Below, piece by piece: positions 23,839 to 34,850 of a stretch of 62,783 nucleotides of DNA; position 1 is the first letter of the stretch; every line of letters starts with the position of its first letter. A program made the translations under genes and the position numbers. The notes beneath the pieces were generated by a model, which saw nothing but the letters and a program-made list of their open reading frames with translations, was not told the origin of the DNA and ran no database searches. Source of the stretch: Gymnopus androsaceus JB14 (taxonomy: Eukaryota; Basidiomycota; Agaricomycetes; Agaricales; Omphalotaceae); the NCBI GenBank assembly GCA_009733575.1, contig ML769750.1, positions 1 through 62,783 on the forward strand, in the 5' to 3' direction.

Positions 23839-25539
23839 ATGCTGACCAATAGAGTTAGCAGGCAACAACCAAGTCTAAAGGATCGCATTTCTTTGATACA
23901 GTATGAACCCTTTGCGTATAGTCTGGAAGAGATTGAGGAAATACTCCAGGCTTGCTACCCCAAGGATGCAAAAGATCTTCATCAGTGTTCTGTGAGGAGA
24001 CCTACACGAGCAAGCTTACAACAGTCCATAATCTCTGATGTCAACTTCTTGGGCCAACGTTATAAAAAGCTAATCAAAGGGTTCACATCCCCCATTCAAA
24101 GACTCCCCACCGAACTACTCCTAATAATATTCGATTATGCCTGCGAATGGAATCTCATTCAGTGTGTCGATTTGAAACACTTCTCCTCCTCCCTCAGCTG
24201 TCTTCCAGTGCTGTCAATTGGCTCTACTTGTATCCAATGGCACGTGCTAGCCGTTCTAACTCCAACCTTGTGGACTTGCATTACAGTGAAGATAGCTTTC
24301 GAAGAAATACCGGGGGAATTCGGACGGGAACAGAGAGCAAAGGCTATCATGAATTTGGAGCTGTTGCTCCAGCTGTTCCTAGGACAGTCAAAGAAATCTC
24401 CTCTGACAGTCAACTTGGCTGTCACAAAAAAGAATGGTCGAGCTCCTGCCCCTGCCATAAAGCTTCTTCTTCAGCACTGCCGACAATGGAAGACTTTTCA
24501 ATATGAAGGAGATTTGCCCAACGTTGACCATATGATTTTTTATAGTCATCGCTTCAATATACTCCGTGATGTATGCATAAACACGCAAAATTGTTGGGAT
24601 TCTTCTATAACACATCTTACACATGCTCTCCTTACCTCCATGACTGGCCTTTCGATTACTGAACTTTCCACATCGCGGTTGATCACCAGCCTTGATGTTT
24701 GCTTTGATCAGCAAATTTTGCAATCTCTTCTAACAATTGCCAACAATTGCCCAAAGCTAACAGCCTTGGTATTACACAAGCTACCTGGCAGCCCGCTGTT
24801 TTGTGCTCCTGACTGGCCATGTCATTGCAGAACTTTTCATTGCAGAACTTTGGACCATCTCCAAACATTCCAAATTTATCTGCAAGAGACAAAATACGAT
24901 ATGCTGAACTGTATTCTAGCAGCATTTTCCATCCCAAATTTGACCGAGCTGGAGATCATTTCTGCCCTACCCGGTCGTGGCTACTCTTGTGTTTGGCCCA
25001 GCGAATTGTTCCGCTCTTTTTTGGACATATCATCATGCACAATCACCAAGTTTGTATTCCAAGGGGTCAGAATTTCCACTGCGGATCTCATTTCTGTGCT
25101 CCACTCTCTTCCTTCTATGGTGTATCTGCACATTAGTGACCAGTCGCTGGCTGCTGATTATAGTCCTATAGCAGGGGAGCTCATCTGCAGTTTGGACTGG
25201 CTGCGGAATCACGACTCGAACCACCTCCGCCTTGTTCCCAAACTTTGCTTCCTCCACTTGGAATTTTAAGGCGACTCTTTTGATGACGCTGCTTTCAGCA
25301 ATACAGTTATATCACGTCGTGTGCCCAATGAACTACAAGTGGAAGGATTGAGGGTGGATTGTTTACAGACAGTCATACTGTGTTTCTTTGCACGGCAAGT
25401 TGATGATAATGTTTATGAGCCTCTGCAATGCATGCAGAGGAAGGGGATGTCATTGATGGTTACTGGCATGAAGGCCCCAGAGAATTTTGAATTTGTCTCA
25501 ATGAATGCCGAATGCGAAGAGCTGGTGGTCGTGGATTGA
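23839..25539 (+). pseudogene. F-box protein with one in-frame stop
   Basis: The start at ATG 23839 opens a 476-codon frame, and the same frame continues to 25539 after a single TAA at 25267-25269 (567 codons in total). An F-box core, IQRLPTELLLIIFDYACE, lies at residues about 88-105. This motif recruits Skp1 in SCF ubiquitin ligases. The rest resembles the leucine-rich, poorly conserved C-terminal parts of the very large Agaricomycete F-box families. The stop falls where Gln or similar would be expected (LHLEF, stop, GDSFDDAAF). It may be a recent loss, an annotated short form, or a sequence error. The gene starts about 55 bp from the presumed 5' end of a retroelement, so its own promoter may be lost. 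Confidence 0.75.
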
Positions 25540-26191
25540 ACATCATGTTCATCTTGGTAATTGTACTATACTTTTGTGGATAGTTTTTACTTAGGATGTC
25601 TCGATTTTATCCTTGTGGGAGACTAAACTTTAATCTTGCGCATTCAGGATAAGCGGATACATTTAATGTCAATAAATCAATGTCTCATGCATTCAAGCTG
25701 AGTATCTCAAGCATGCTTGAAGTGCAGGCAACGAGAAATCGAATAAAGGAATACAAGGGATCCTTACCAGCAGCTACGAATACAACAAGAAAGTATAATC
25801 CGTCGTAAGAAATACAAAGGATCCTTCCCAATGGCAGCCAGAAATACAACAAGGAAGTATAATCCGTCGACACTACAAGCAACTGTCTTGTATTCCTTTG
25901 CATGGCCACAAACAATATTTCAAGGCTACAGCCATCATGATGAAGTTCTACAAAGGAAAAACAATCAATGTTTATTTAGGAATAAAAGGACTATCAACAG
26001 GGCGGAATTAGGTGCACTTAACACCCACCAAGTTCAGTGGCACTTGCCTCATACTCGTCCTTGTAATGTTTGTATATCGAGATTTGAATAATCTGAACAA
26101 GGCGCAAACAGCGCGTGTCTTGCCTTGCCTCAAGCTTGACCTGAAGTATAAGAGTGCAAGATTATTCGATTCTACAAAGGAAGGAAAAGGT
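25540..26191. other. Non-coding, with a ~60-bp tandem duplication
   Basis: No gene seen. Two adjacent copies of a sequence with AATACAAGGGATCCTT and AAGTATAATCCGTCG lie at about 25745-25802 and 25806-25869. The end of the region holds GAAAAGGT, the left candidate target duplication of the next element. Confidence 0.55.
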
Positions 26192-26514
26192 AGGACCTCG
26201 GAATCTCCTATAGAACCTCGCCTGAAATAGCATCATTTAGGGCCAGATTTATGCAAAATCCTTGTCTGGATATAGCGTCACTTGAAGCGCAAAATTTTAG
26301 TCCTTATCCACCCATAGCATCATTTGAGCTGGTGCGTCAGCGCCGAACCGAAATTTTCGACCTTTTTGACCTTGGTGAATGGACGCCAAGACGAAGCGCT
26401 AGCGTTCAACTTCTAATACATCTAAGAGAAATTTATTACTCAGTATTGTAGGTACTACGAGACAAATTTTATTCGTTACTATGAGTCAGCCCCGCTGCTA
26501 CTCCACCGTTTCCA

Positions 26515-27641
26515 ATGCTCTTCCAACAGAAAGAGCTAGAGACAATCCAGGCAGCAGCCAAAGCAGGCACTTGGCTGATACGCGACTCTGATATCGATGA
26601 ACGACATTTCAGCATACTCCTAAATGGCGGAAAAAAGCTTAACTCAAGTTTAATGAATGCTTTGGCGGCAAAAATCCAGCTCGAAGCTGAATCTGCAGGG
26701 GAGTCACCAGACTTTTGCATCTTCTCGTCCTGGCTGGGGCCGATCATTGAAGGAGCCGTGGAGGAAGGAGCTGTAGTGGGAACATTCGAGATGCATGTCT
26801 GTCAATCAGTAACGCACTGTGAATCCACTGAGATACCAGACGGATTACATCAGCAAAAAGGGGTTAAACCTATGATGACCTAGGGAACCTAGGCTACCCT
26901 GGTCACCCTGGTCACCCTGGTCACCTTGGGTCTTCCAGGCTATCCCAGGCTACCTTAGGCTACCTCAGGTTACCTCAGGTTCCTCAGGTTAGCTCAGGTT
27001 TACTCAGGTTTACTCAGGTTGCCTCAAATTCCCAAGGTTCATGCCTAAATCCTAGGCAACCTAGGTGACCTCAAAGAAACTGAGGCAGTCTAGGCAACCT
27101 AGGTGGCCTAGGACACCTAGGTATTCTTAGGTTCCCTCAAGTCTCTTTAGGTCATTGTGGGTCAACCTAAAGTCAGCCCTGGGCCCAGACCATCTTTCCT
27201 GATGTAGATACATCCCTCCTGGCAAGAACAAATGGGTCATACCTTTATGTGGCTTGAAGGTAGACCATTGGGTTCTGGCCTGGTTAGACTTTGGAAAGAG
27301 AGAAATAGGAATATTTGACAGTATTCCCGAGCTTCAAGGATGTTATTGGGCAGAACCGGCAAGTAAACTTCCCTAAAAGCACAGGAAGTGAGTTTTAACA
27401 TAAATTACCTTTGCAGACTCTTTTGAAGATATTAGATCGGATTTTCGCCATGCTAGGATGGCCTCTGGTAGACTGGGGTGCGAACAATTGTCCGTATAGT
27501 CGGAAAATCTATTCTCTGAGCGATCTGGAGACACAGATGGACGGCTGGTCGTGCGGCCTTTTTGTATTGATGGCCTTATGGGCGATGCGGAAGGGGAATA
27601 GGCTTGAGGATGTTGGGAAGAGCCAGTTGGATGAGATGTAA
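26515..27641 (+). pseudogene. Ulp1-like (C48) cysteine protease region of element 1
   Basis: Ulp1 proteases cut SUMO-type conjugates. The first part (26515-26830) has TWLIRDSDIDERHFSILL and other features of the N-terminal side of fungal TE-borne Ulp1 domains. After a 357-bp insertion come YIPPGKNKWVIPLCGLKVDHWVLAWLDFGKREIGIFDSIPEL (27206-27330; catalytic His and Asp) and, at 27411-27641, QMDGWSCGLFVLM (Gln and catalytic Cys). All catalytic positions are thus present. A short intron-like gap lies around 27370-27416, and the frame shifts near the insertion. Whether the protease is fused to the downstream transposase by splicing or is a separate protein cannot be told. Confidence 0.8.
26848..27204. 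mobile_element. TIR element, CATCAG...CTGATG ends, copy 3 (357 bp)
   Basis: Near-identical in internal sequence to the copy at 19241-19606 (same CCTAGG and CTCAGGTT blocks). Ends are CATCAGCAAAAAGG and, reversed, CATCAGGAAAGATGG. TA flanks both sides (26846-26847, 27205-27206). It splits the Ulp1 domain just before its catalytic His. Confidence 0.85.
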
Positions 27642-27781
27642 AGAGGAGGAGTGAAGATGCTAATGAGCCTACTGTAAGATCCTTGCCTAACTTTCAGGTC
27701 TTGAAGTCTCTAAAAAAATCCTAACATTGCAGAATCAGTAAACCAGCAATAATCTCAGATGAACAGTCAGACCATGAAGAA

Positions 27782-28284
27782 GTGATTTTTGTCAAGGAGA
27801 AGAAGGCACCGGTCATCAATGGTCTGGAAGTCGAGAAGAAAATGGGGAATGATGGTGAAGGGAAGGAAGAGGCTATGTCGGGACCAGGGTATGCTGTTAT
27901 TTTTTGTCACACGGTGAGCTTAATTGAGTTTGTTGTAGCTCTTCTCAAACGTCCACTACTATATTCAAATCAAAAGTCGCTGTCCCTACCAAGTGTGCTC
28001 AATCTGACCGCGGATCGGAAAGTGGAGACTCCGGTTCAAACACACGACCGCCAAAAAAGCCGAAAAAAGCCTCATGTTCAGGGAAGCATGCTAAGAAAAA
28101 GTCTGCCAGTGAACAAAAATCTGAACTTGCAAAAGACCAATGGGCGCAAGTGTTAGGCTCCCAAGAAGTGAAGTGTAAAGGCTGCGGGAAATCAATCAAA
28201 CCTTCGAGGGAGTATAAACTCAAAAATTGGAATAGACATCGAGATGAAAAATGTCCGTGTATAACTCAGACTAAAAAGGTTTGA
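27782..28284 (+). pseudogene. Linker with CxxC...HxxxxC zinc-like motif, element 1
   Basis: The first 124 codons are Lys/Glu-rich and low in complexity. A second stretch (28140-28284) reads VKCKGCGKSIKP then a Tyr, Trp and HRDEKCPC: a CxxC and HxxxxC arrangement that I recall next to Agaricomycete transposases of this type. It could bind element ends, but that is inference. It stands between the protease and the transposase, presumably as exons of one gene. Confidence 0.5.
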
Positions 28285-30685
28285 ACAGTAGTGAAGGAGA
28301 AATCTGATACAACTGAGGTAAGTCAATCTTTCTTGGGAAGTTTCTGGTACTTATCCCTTGATACGCGTAGATTGCAAGCAGTTCCAAAGACTTCTTCCAT
28401 CCCAAAACATCAGGCTCTAGCTCAAAGAAGCAGGAAATGATAGAGTCAGACGAGGAAAAGCACAAGCACTCACCCAAGCTTCAATATGTAACTAAGACTG
28501 TTAAAGCCATAAGTTTCAGCATTTCGTCCAGTGGTATGAGCTCTAATATTCCACCTGCTTGCAGGAACCTTCGATAATGTGGATGTTCTCTCGAGTTAAG
28601 GATGTCGGAATTTCACCTAACTTCCTTAGTGCAAAGAAGTGGATATGTATCCACCTAAAAGGTCCAGAGTACCAAGGCTATATTGAGCTAACCAGGACTC
28701 AAAACATTGGTGGTATTTCTTCCCTCACTATCGGGCAAATTTCCCATTGACTCTTTCCATATAAACCTTTTCTGGCACGGAAAGCGGATGAACCAACAAC
28801 TTCAAATTCAACCTCACCTCTGCCCATCCCTACGGATGGATCTCCTTCCACAGATGTTCACAAGTGGACAGATAGCGAGTGGCAGAAGATGAGAGCTATT
28901 CTGTCTGGCTATTCTTGCTGGGAGGTAGACGTTACAGGAGGTTTTGTCAAATCTACTCAATGTGAACAGCAAACCTCCAATAATGACTCAGTTTGTGATT
29001 CGTGCAAATCAGTCACTAACAATGAGTCGTTTAAACGAGCAGTACGCAAAGTATGTGTCAGTTGCACTGACCTTGACTTTTTCTTGATATCTTCCTACAG
29101 AAACGTCACGAAGCCTCTCTTCCAATAGAGGAAAGGCTGAAAAAGTCCAGACTTTGCAAAAAGCACTCCAGCCTTACCTTGGATCATTTCCAAAAGATTT
29201 AACGGCGCCATCTTAACAATAAACTAACCAACAAGATCCTGTTTGATATTACTGAAAGTCTCAAGACTGGAAACCCGGCGGACTGCTTTCTCAGCTTGCA
29301 CAAGCATGCACTGAATGGAAATCTCAGTAAGCATGAACGGGTTGTCGACATCTGTGCATCTTTGGAAGACCGAGTGAGATGAGAGTCATTGGACAATCCT
29401 CACCTCTTGTGAGGCATCCGCTACACACAGAACGTTATTGACTTTTGTCTGGTGATGCAAAGCTATGGTCACAACTCACACCAGCAGTACTCTATCTTTA
29501 CATCTGTGTTTGGTGGACCAAGCTCTCACCAGCTCCAGTATGTTATTTATCTATGAGCAATGACACAGATATCTCACATATTGATATAGGAAACTGCATG
29601 CAAAATCAACGGATGCACTTCAAAACCCATATCTAATCTTTGAAAATGTTGCTCAAGCCAAATGATACTGCGATTCTATCTTGTACTCTGGACTTGTCAT
29701 TGCAGGTTCTGACTGTACGAAGGTAAAAAAGTGTATGAACTTTTCCGTTCAGTTTGGCTGCCACATTCTCGGAACGACAATGCCTTTGGATATGGTTGAA
29801 GTTGAATCTGCAGAAGATATCAATGAAATTGTTCATCAAGTGGTCTCGGAAAACATATTGGCAATGCAGGCCCGAGCTGTAATGATTAAGGTAAATACCA
29901 ACTCTTTTGTTTATTCTAGGATTATGTACTGATTCTTTTGAATGAAGATCCCTCTTCCTTGATGCCCCCCAATTGTTGTTGCGCTGTTGCCAACGGCTGG
30001 AAAAGAGAGCGCAGACGAAATCCATCTGATGCACATGCATCTGATTGAAATGGCAAGCCAGCTCAAGTTGCCTATCATTGCCCTGGTAGCCGATGGAGCT
30101 GTGACAGAGCTATCGGCACAAGGACTAATGGACTGAGAGCAGAGTAGCATAGCCTCAGTGGTTTACGCAAACCCCACATACGGCATCCACCTCTGTGCAC
30201 CTGCGTTTAAGAGTGGGCCTCTCGTGTCAGTGACAGATGCTCCTCACGCAAGAAAGACTGCCTGTAAGCAGCCACAACACGGAACTCACTGCAAGTCTGG
30301 GAACGGGCTACCTTGTCAACAGGTCGCTCATTGATATATATGCCCTTCCTGGTGCAGGCCTTCAGTTCCGTGATGTCAACAACGTTGACAAGCAAGATGA
30401 CGGTGCGGCTCGCTGTATCTTCCATACCAATGTCCTCGATTCCTTGACGGAGAAAGATCCCAAAAGTTCATCAGAAGAGCCTACTATCCGATCAGGTTTT
30501 GAAGGGCCCTTTGTATATTTTTTCATCCTTGGTGAGATTTCTTTTCTTCCTTGTTAGATCTACATAAGCTCAGTTCACGAAAGGTACATTATTTGAAGCA
30601 TGGATGAATCCATCTATGTCAGTGGAAGCAACCTCTGTTACACGTTGCTCAAGATGCGACAACTCATGCAAATACTAGGCATATA

Positions 30686-32308
30686 CAGTGGGTCAAAAAA
30701 TTGTCCACATGTTTGACACTTTTGGAAAGATCCAGGATTTGCAAGATAGATATTATATATATCAAAAGGTGATTAGTGGGACCTAAAGAGCCCTGGATCC
30801 TGGCTCCATGTACATATCTGGTTTGTCTTGTTTGGATTAAAACTCATTGAGATATAAGCAATTCAATTCAATGATCCATGTAGACAATTTTTTGATATGC
30901 ACATTGAAATACAGAAAAGGTAGTCTAATACTTGGTATGACCTCCATGTGCACTCACAACTGCTTTGAGCCTTCTTGGCATGCTCCTAATTAACTTCTGA
31001 CAATCTTCCTTGGTAATTTCCCCCCATTTTTCTGCCACTCTGTCCCACAACTCCCAAGCTCCAGAGGGTGGCTTGTCATATTCATTAAGCTTGTTTTTGA
31101 GGGTTGTCCAGAGATGTTCAATGGGATTGAGATCAGGGGACTGTGCAAGCCAATCCATACAGTTGATCTCACGGTCATCAAACCACTTGGCAGCAACTTT
31201 GGAGGTGTGTTTAGGGTCATTATCCTGCTGAAAGATGGCTATCTCTGGATCAAGAAGCAGATCTTCCATGCTTTCCAAGAGATTGCCATCCAAAATGTCA
31301 ATATACTGCTCCCCATTCATCCTCCCCTCAACCTCCACCAAATTCCCACACCTTCCCATCCCATACATCCCCACACCATGATATTTCCTCCCCCAAACTT
31401 TACAGTTTCCTTGATGCCTCTTTCTCCTACTGATTCCCCCTTTCTTCCCCATACATACTGCTGCCCATCTGACCCGTATCTTGATTTTGGTCTCATCTGA
31501 CCAAACAACCCTCTTCCAATCATCTACAGTCCATTCCAGATACTTCTGAGCAAATGCCAAACGAGCTTTCCTGTGACCAGGGGTGAGCTTGGGCTTTTTC
31601 TGCTTTTTGTGAGGTTGTACATTGGCTTTGTGAAGGGTATTTCTGATGGTCTGAGTAGAGACTGGATGGGGGAGGAGTGGATTAATGTTTTTGGCCACCT
31701 GTGCCGCATTCTTGGCCCTGCCAGTGGAGATTTGTTTGATGACAGCATTTTCATCAGTAGTAGAGAGCTTTCTAGGGCGGCCTGCTGGATGGCTCTCCTT
31801 ATCTGGGAGTGCTTCTTTTGCCAAAGAAGCAATCTTTGACTTGGATACACCTGTCTGAGCAGAGATTTCCTTGGTAGAAGCTCCAGTGTGGAGCAGAGAG
31901 AGGACATTGTCTTTCTGAGAGGGTGTGAGAGGTCTCATAATTTTGTTAGAACCATAAATCAGTGAGATATGCTTATATATATGTCAGATAGCTTGTATGA
32001 TATCATTATGATGTCTATATGACATCACCATACAGTCTGATTCATGATGTCATTGATGAGGGCTCACAATTGTGGAGCAAAGTTATTACAATACAAACTC
32101 TAAAAATTGTCCACATTGGTCATTGAATTGAATTGCTTATATCTCAGTGAGTTTTTATCCAAACAAGGCAAACCAGATATGTACATGGAGCCAGAATCCA
32201 GGGCTCTTTAGTCCTCACTAATCACTTTTTGATATATATAATATCTATCTCGCAAATCCTGGATCCTTACAAAAGTGTCAAACATGTGGACAATTTTTTG
32301 ACCCACTG
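30686..32308 (-). mobile_element. Tc1-like DNA transposon with ~207-bp TIRs, apparently intact
   Basis: It begins and ends with CAGTGGGTCAAAAAATTGTC in inverted orientation, flanked by TA (30684-30685, 32309-32310). The inverted repeats run from about 30686 to 30892 and 32102 to 32308 with roughly 15 differences, much longer than the minimal Tc1 TIR. The single transposase frame between them is uninterrupted. It sits inside the transposase gene of element 1, so it is younger than that element. Confidence 0.95.
30925..31938 (-). CDS. Tc1-like transposase, 337 aa, intact
   Basis: Tc1 transposases excise and insert their element at TA dinucleotides in the nucleus. The 337-residue length is normal for the family. 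The start at ATG 31938 gives MRPLTPSQKDNVLSLLHTGASTKEISAQTGVSKSKIA, the first helix-turn-helix; a second follows (about residues 55-110) with a GRPRKLS hinge of AT-hook type. The catalytic triad is visible: D in VVWSDETKI (about residue 146), D in FQQDNDPKHTS and E in LNPIEHLW, with 34 residues between the last two as in DD34E elements. No stop or frameshift occurs. The gene ends about 30 bp inside the left TIR. It could be active, but promoter and expression are unknown. Confidence 0.95.
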   Translation of the reverse strand: MRPLTPSQKDNVLSLLHTGASTKEISAQTGVSKSKIASLAKEALPDKESHPAGRPRKLSTTDENAVIKQISTGRAKNAAQVAKNINPLLPHPVSTQTIRNTLHKANVQPHKKQKKPKLTPGHRKARLAFAQKYLEWTVDDWKRVVWSDETKIKIRVRWAAVCMGKKGGISRRKRHQGNCKVWGRKYHGVGMYGMGRCGNLVEVEGRMNGEQYIDILDGNLLESMEDLLLDPEIAIFQQDNDPKHTSKVAAKWFDDREINCMDWLAQSPDLNPIEHLWTTLKNKLNEYDKPPSGAWELWDRVAEKWGEITKEDCQKLIRSMPRRLKAVVSAHGGHTKY

Positions 32309-33600
32309 TAACTGCAAAAGATACCGCAAGGTATCCGGCACTATGCAGTGATCTGGATGATGTCCTTGAGGAAAATAGTCTTCTGGAGACTGACATCAGT
32401 CTTCCCTTGCCCTCCTCTGCACCTCCGATCTTTGCCAACTCTTCTGTTTCAGAGCCATATTCCAAATCTGGCGAGCCTCTTGCAATCAAGTTCAGCAAAC
32501 TTCTTGACTGTGATACATTGAAAATCTCCATTGCAGCTAGTCTCCAGGCTCGCAAGGAATGGCAGTCTGCTACAGCTACCAAGTCTGAGCGTACAGTCAA
32601 ACTGAGCAAAAAGTTCACTCAGGTTGTTAGAGCAACGGATGAACCAATGAGGAGAATGTCACCAAAGGAGGGCTCTCATCAATTGCGGATAGCCCTAGAT
32701 TCAAATGTCAATTTGCAACAGCAGCAAAAGAAGAACTCCCGGTAGAAGCGCTGGTTCTATAGAAGCTGCAGAGAAGATCGCCAATGTTGTTGGATCAATA
32801 AACGGTAAATTCTCTGTGAAGTTCATATTGATCAATACTAATATTAATGTTCAGTGCTTCCTAATCTTGGAGCCAAAAATGTCACCGCTCTTTATCCACT
32901 CGTTCGAAATACCTTTGTTCTGATGAGGACGCCCCTAAGAATGTATATTGGTCAGGTTCTTGATATCTATAAGAAAGGTCAGAACTCTTGTCACAGCTCT
33001 GTTCATGAAGCAACAGAGATTTCTGGTTTGTCTTATCTTTCTTTGTGTGTTTTTCTTCCTCTTGGGCTACCAGTTGTAAGCACCTTCATTCCTTTTGATA
33101 CATATCTTCTGAATCATATTGTTCCATCTCAGGATATAGGAAAGAGCTCTGACTCTGACAGTGGCTCCGATGATGAATATGCCTCTTATCCTCAGTTTTT
33201 GTGCCAGCCGATGGGCCGCAAATTCCACCTACACACACATGCACCTGTTGCTAATGTGCTATACCATCTTGGGAAGGGTGCACTGTCTGGTCCTCTGGAT
33301 AGGATGGAGTTGAATGAAAGATCGGGGAAGAGGTGGCTGCATTTCGCAAGGAAACAAAAGCAGTGCTCAAAAAGATACCTGCACTCAAGATTATTATACC
33401 GGCTAAGGAACCACAAAAAAAGGCTGTTTAAACACATAGATGTACCTAGAACTGTCGGGCGATGTTTTTGGAATTTTTGGCGATTTTTTTTGTGATTCAC
33501 GTGATGATCCTGGTCCGAAATATCGTCATTTAGGCCGAAACCATAGCGTCATTTAGGGCCTGTGACCCAGGCAAGGTTCCATAGGAGATTCCGAGGTCCT

Positions 33601-34010
33601 GAAAAGGCACTGGCATGAGGCTTGCACATCATTTTGATACATACGCGTCTCTCTCAAGTTTGATGACTGGATGCTCGCGAGTCTTGTATGTCAACCCCAA
33701 CTCAAAGTTTCAGTAAGCGGGTTGAAAAAAGCTCAGGGTTGTCTCTTGCCAAAGGGGTTGTTCATTAAAATTATCCGAAGAACGTTCCTATAGTACTTGT
33801 ACCTTCCGAATTTTTCAAAGCTTCTGGCAACTTGAATCATACAAGTGTTTCGAATAGTGAGCAAAATACCAATGTATACACATAATTTTGATACAATGAA
33901 CCTACATACTAGTACACAAATATTTCGATTTCCTTCCAAGTTCAATCGCGAGCAAGATAGTGATGTACTTACACTTTGTAAAATTTGATCCACAAACACT
34001 CTTACCATTT
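33601..34010. other. No gene seen
   Basis: Short frames only, AT-rich, no recognised motif. It starts with GAAAAGGC, the right candidate target duplication of element 1. Confidence 0.5.
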
Positions 34011-34250
34011 TCACTTGTGGGCACCCGGGCGTCGTTTAGCTTTAGCGCAACACTGAGCACGTCGTTTAGTACGACGTTCGGATTTGGCACGATCTTCAGC
34101 ACGCCGTTTAGGTTTGGCATGGCATTTACCACAATGTGCAGCTAAACGATGGTAAGCTTTGGCGCGATGTTCAGCACATTGCACAGCTTTGGCACGACAT
34201 TCAGCACATCGTTCAGATTCGGCGCGACATTCAGCACGTCGTTCAGCTTT
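34011..34250 (-). repeat. ~30-bp minisatellite encoding RAECRAKSER-type peptide repeats
   Basis: Imperfect units of about 30 bp (GTCGTTCAGCTTTGGCACGACATTCAGCAC type). Read on the minus strand they form an open frame of decapeptide-like repeats rich in Arg, Ala, Cys and Glu, ending at a stop at 34011. The frame's ATG (34418) lies inside the neighbouring CACTG element, so the present frame is not a natural gene. The repeats could be the C-terminal end of a lost gene. CpG is frequent here, unlike in the flanks. Confidence 0.5.
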
Positions 34251-34850
34251 CACTGCATGCAGGAACTCATAAGTTTCCGGGACAAATCGAAAACTGATTG
34301 AAAACAGCCAAAATGTTCCGAAAACGGAAGTTTCCAGACTTAGGTAAATCTTATCAATAAACTTATCAATAGCAAACAATAGATAAGTTTCACTGAAGTT
34401 GGCAATCTTATGTGACAACTTATAAAAATCTTAATGTGACATTCTGTCACATTAAGATTTCCATAAGTTCATTCAACTTATGAAAACCTTACGGAAAATT
34501 TAGGAAAATATATTGAAAAACTTAGGAAAAACTTATGAAATTGGATAAATGATAAGATTAAGATAAGATTACAATAAGTAGGGAAACTTATGGAAATCCT
34601 TTTGTAAACTTAGACTAAACTTATGGAAATCACATGAAGGACATTTAGAAAACTTACGAAAATTTGAGCTTGATAAGATTAAGATAAGATAATCAACATC
34701 AGGAAAACTTAGTGAAATCATATTATGTGACTGTGACATGATAAGATTAAGAGATTATTAAAATATGTTCGATATCCCAAATTGAAAACTTATGAAAAAC
34801 TTATGAAAATTGGTGTGCTAGATAATCAAGAGTTGGGCAGGGTGAGCAGC
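34251..34850. mobile_element. CACTGCATGCAG-ended element fragment
   Basis: The left end CACTGCATGCAGGAACTCATAAGTTT matches the ends of the 267-bp element at 62012-62278. Internal sequence is built from AAAACTTATGGAAA-like pieces, and a strong hairpin lies near 34420-34470 (CTTAATGTGACA / TGTCACATTAAG). The right end is not recognisable, so this copy is probably decayed or larger than its relative. Confidence 0.55.

Larger units (their letters stand above)
28559..33431 (+). pseudogene. DDE-type transposase of element 1 (THAP9/P-like motifs), interrupted
   Basis: Blocks in order: WTDSEWQKMRAILSGYSCWEVD with cysteine pairs (28875-29040), an RKKRHEASLPIEERLK region (29090), GIRYTQNVIDFCLVMQSYG (29420), SDCTKVKK..FGCHILGTTMPL (29706-29790), LVADGAVTELSAQ (30087) and VTDAPHARKTACKQPQHGTH (30229), which resembles the DPPHLLK..RN motif of THAP9/P-element transposases. 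A Tc1-like element then splits it at 30686-32308. It resumes with YPALCSDLDDVLEE (32335), NTFVLMRTPLRMYIGQVLDIYK (32910) and a C-terminus ending near 33431. Several stops and shifts are present. I know this family as uncharacterised mushroom proteins; the link to P/THAP9 is from motif likeness and the 8-bp duplication. Confidence 0.65.
26192..33600 (+). mobile_element. Ulp1-protease/DDE-transposase DNA element 1
   Basis: Terminal inverted repeats of 33 bp with about two mismatches: left 26192-26224 (AGGACCTCGGAATCTCCTAT...) and right 33568-33600. Flanks GAAAAGGT (26184-26191) and GAAAAGGC (33601-33608) suggest an 8-bp target duplication with one mismatch. Inside, on one strand, lie a C48 protease region, a zinc-motif linker and a DDE-type transposase. 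Subterminal copies of ATAGCRTCAYTT occur at both ends (26227, 26270, 26321; 33520-33560). It carries two later insertions, a 357-bp TIR element and a Tc1-like element, and is decayed. Confidence 0.75.

Noticed and set aside
28271..28477. 68-codon minus-strand frame in element 1
   Set aside because: It lies across the linker and the following exon of the plus-strand transposase gene and has no motif.
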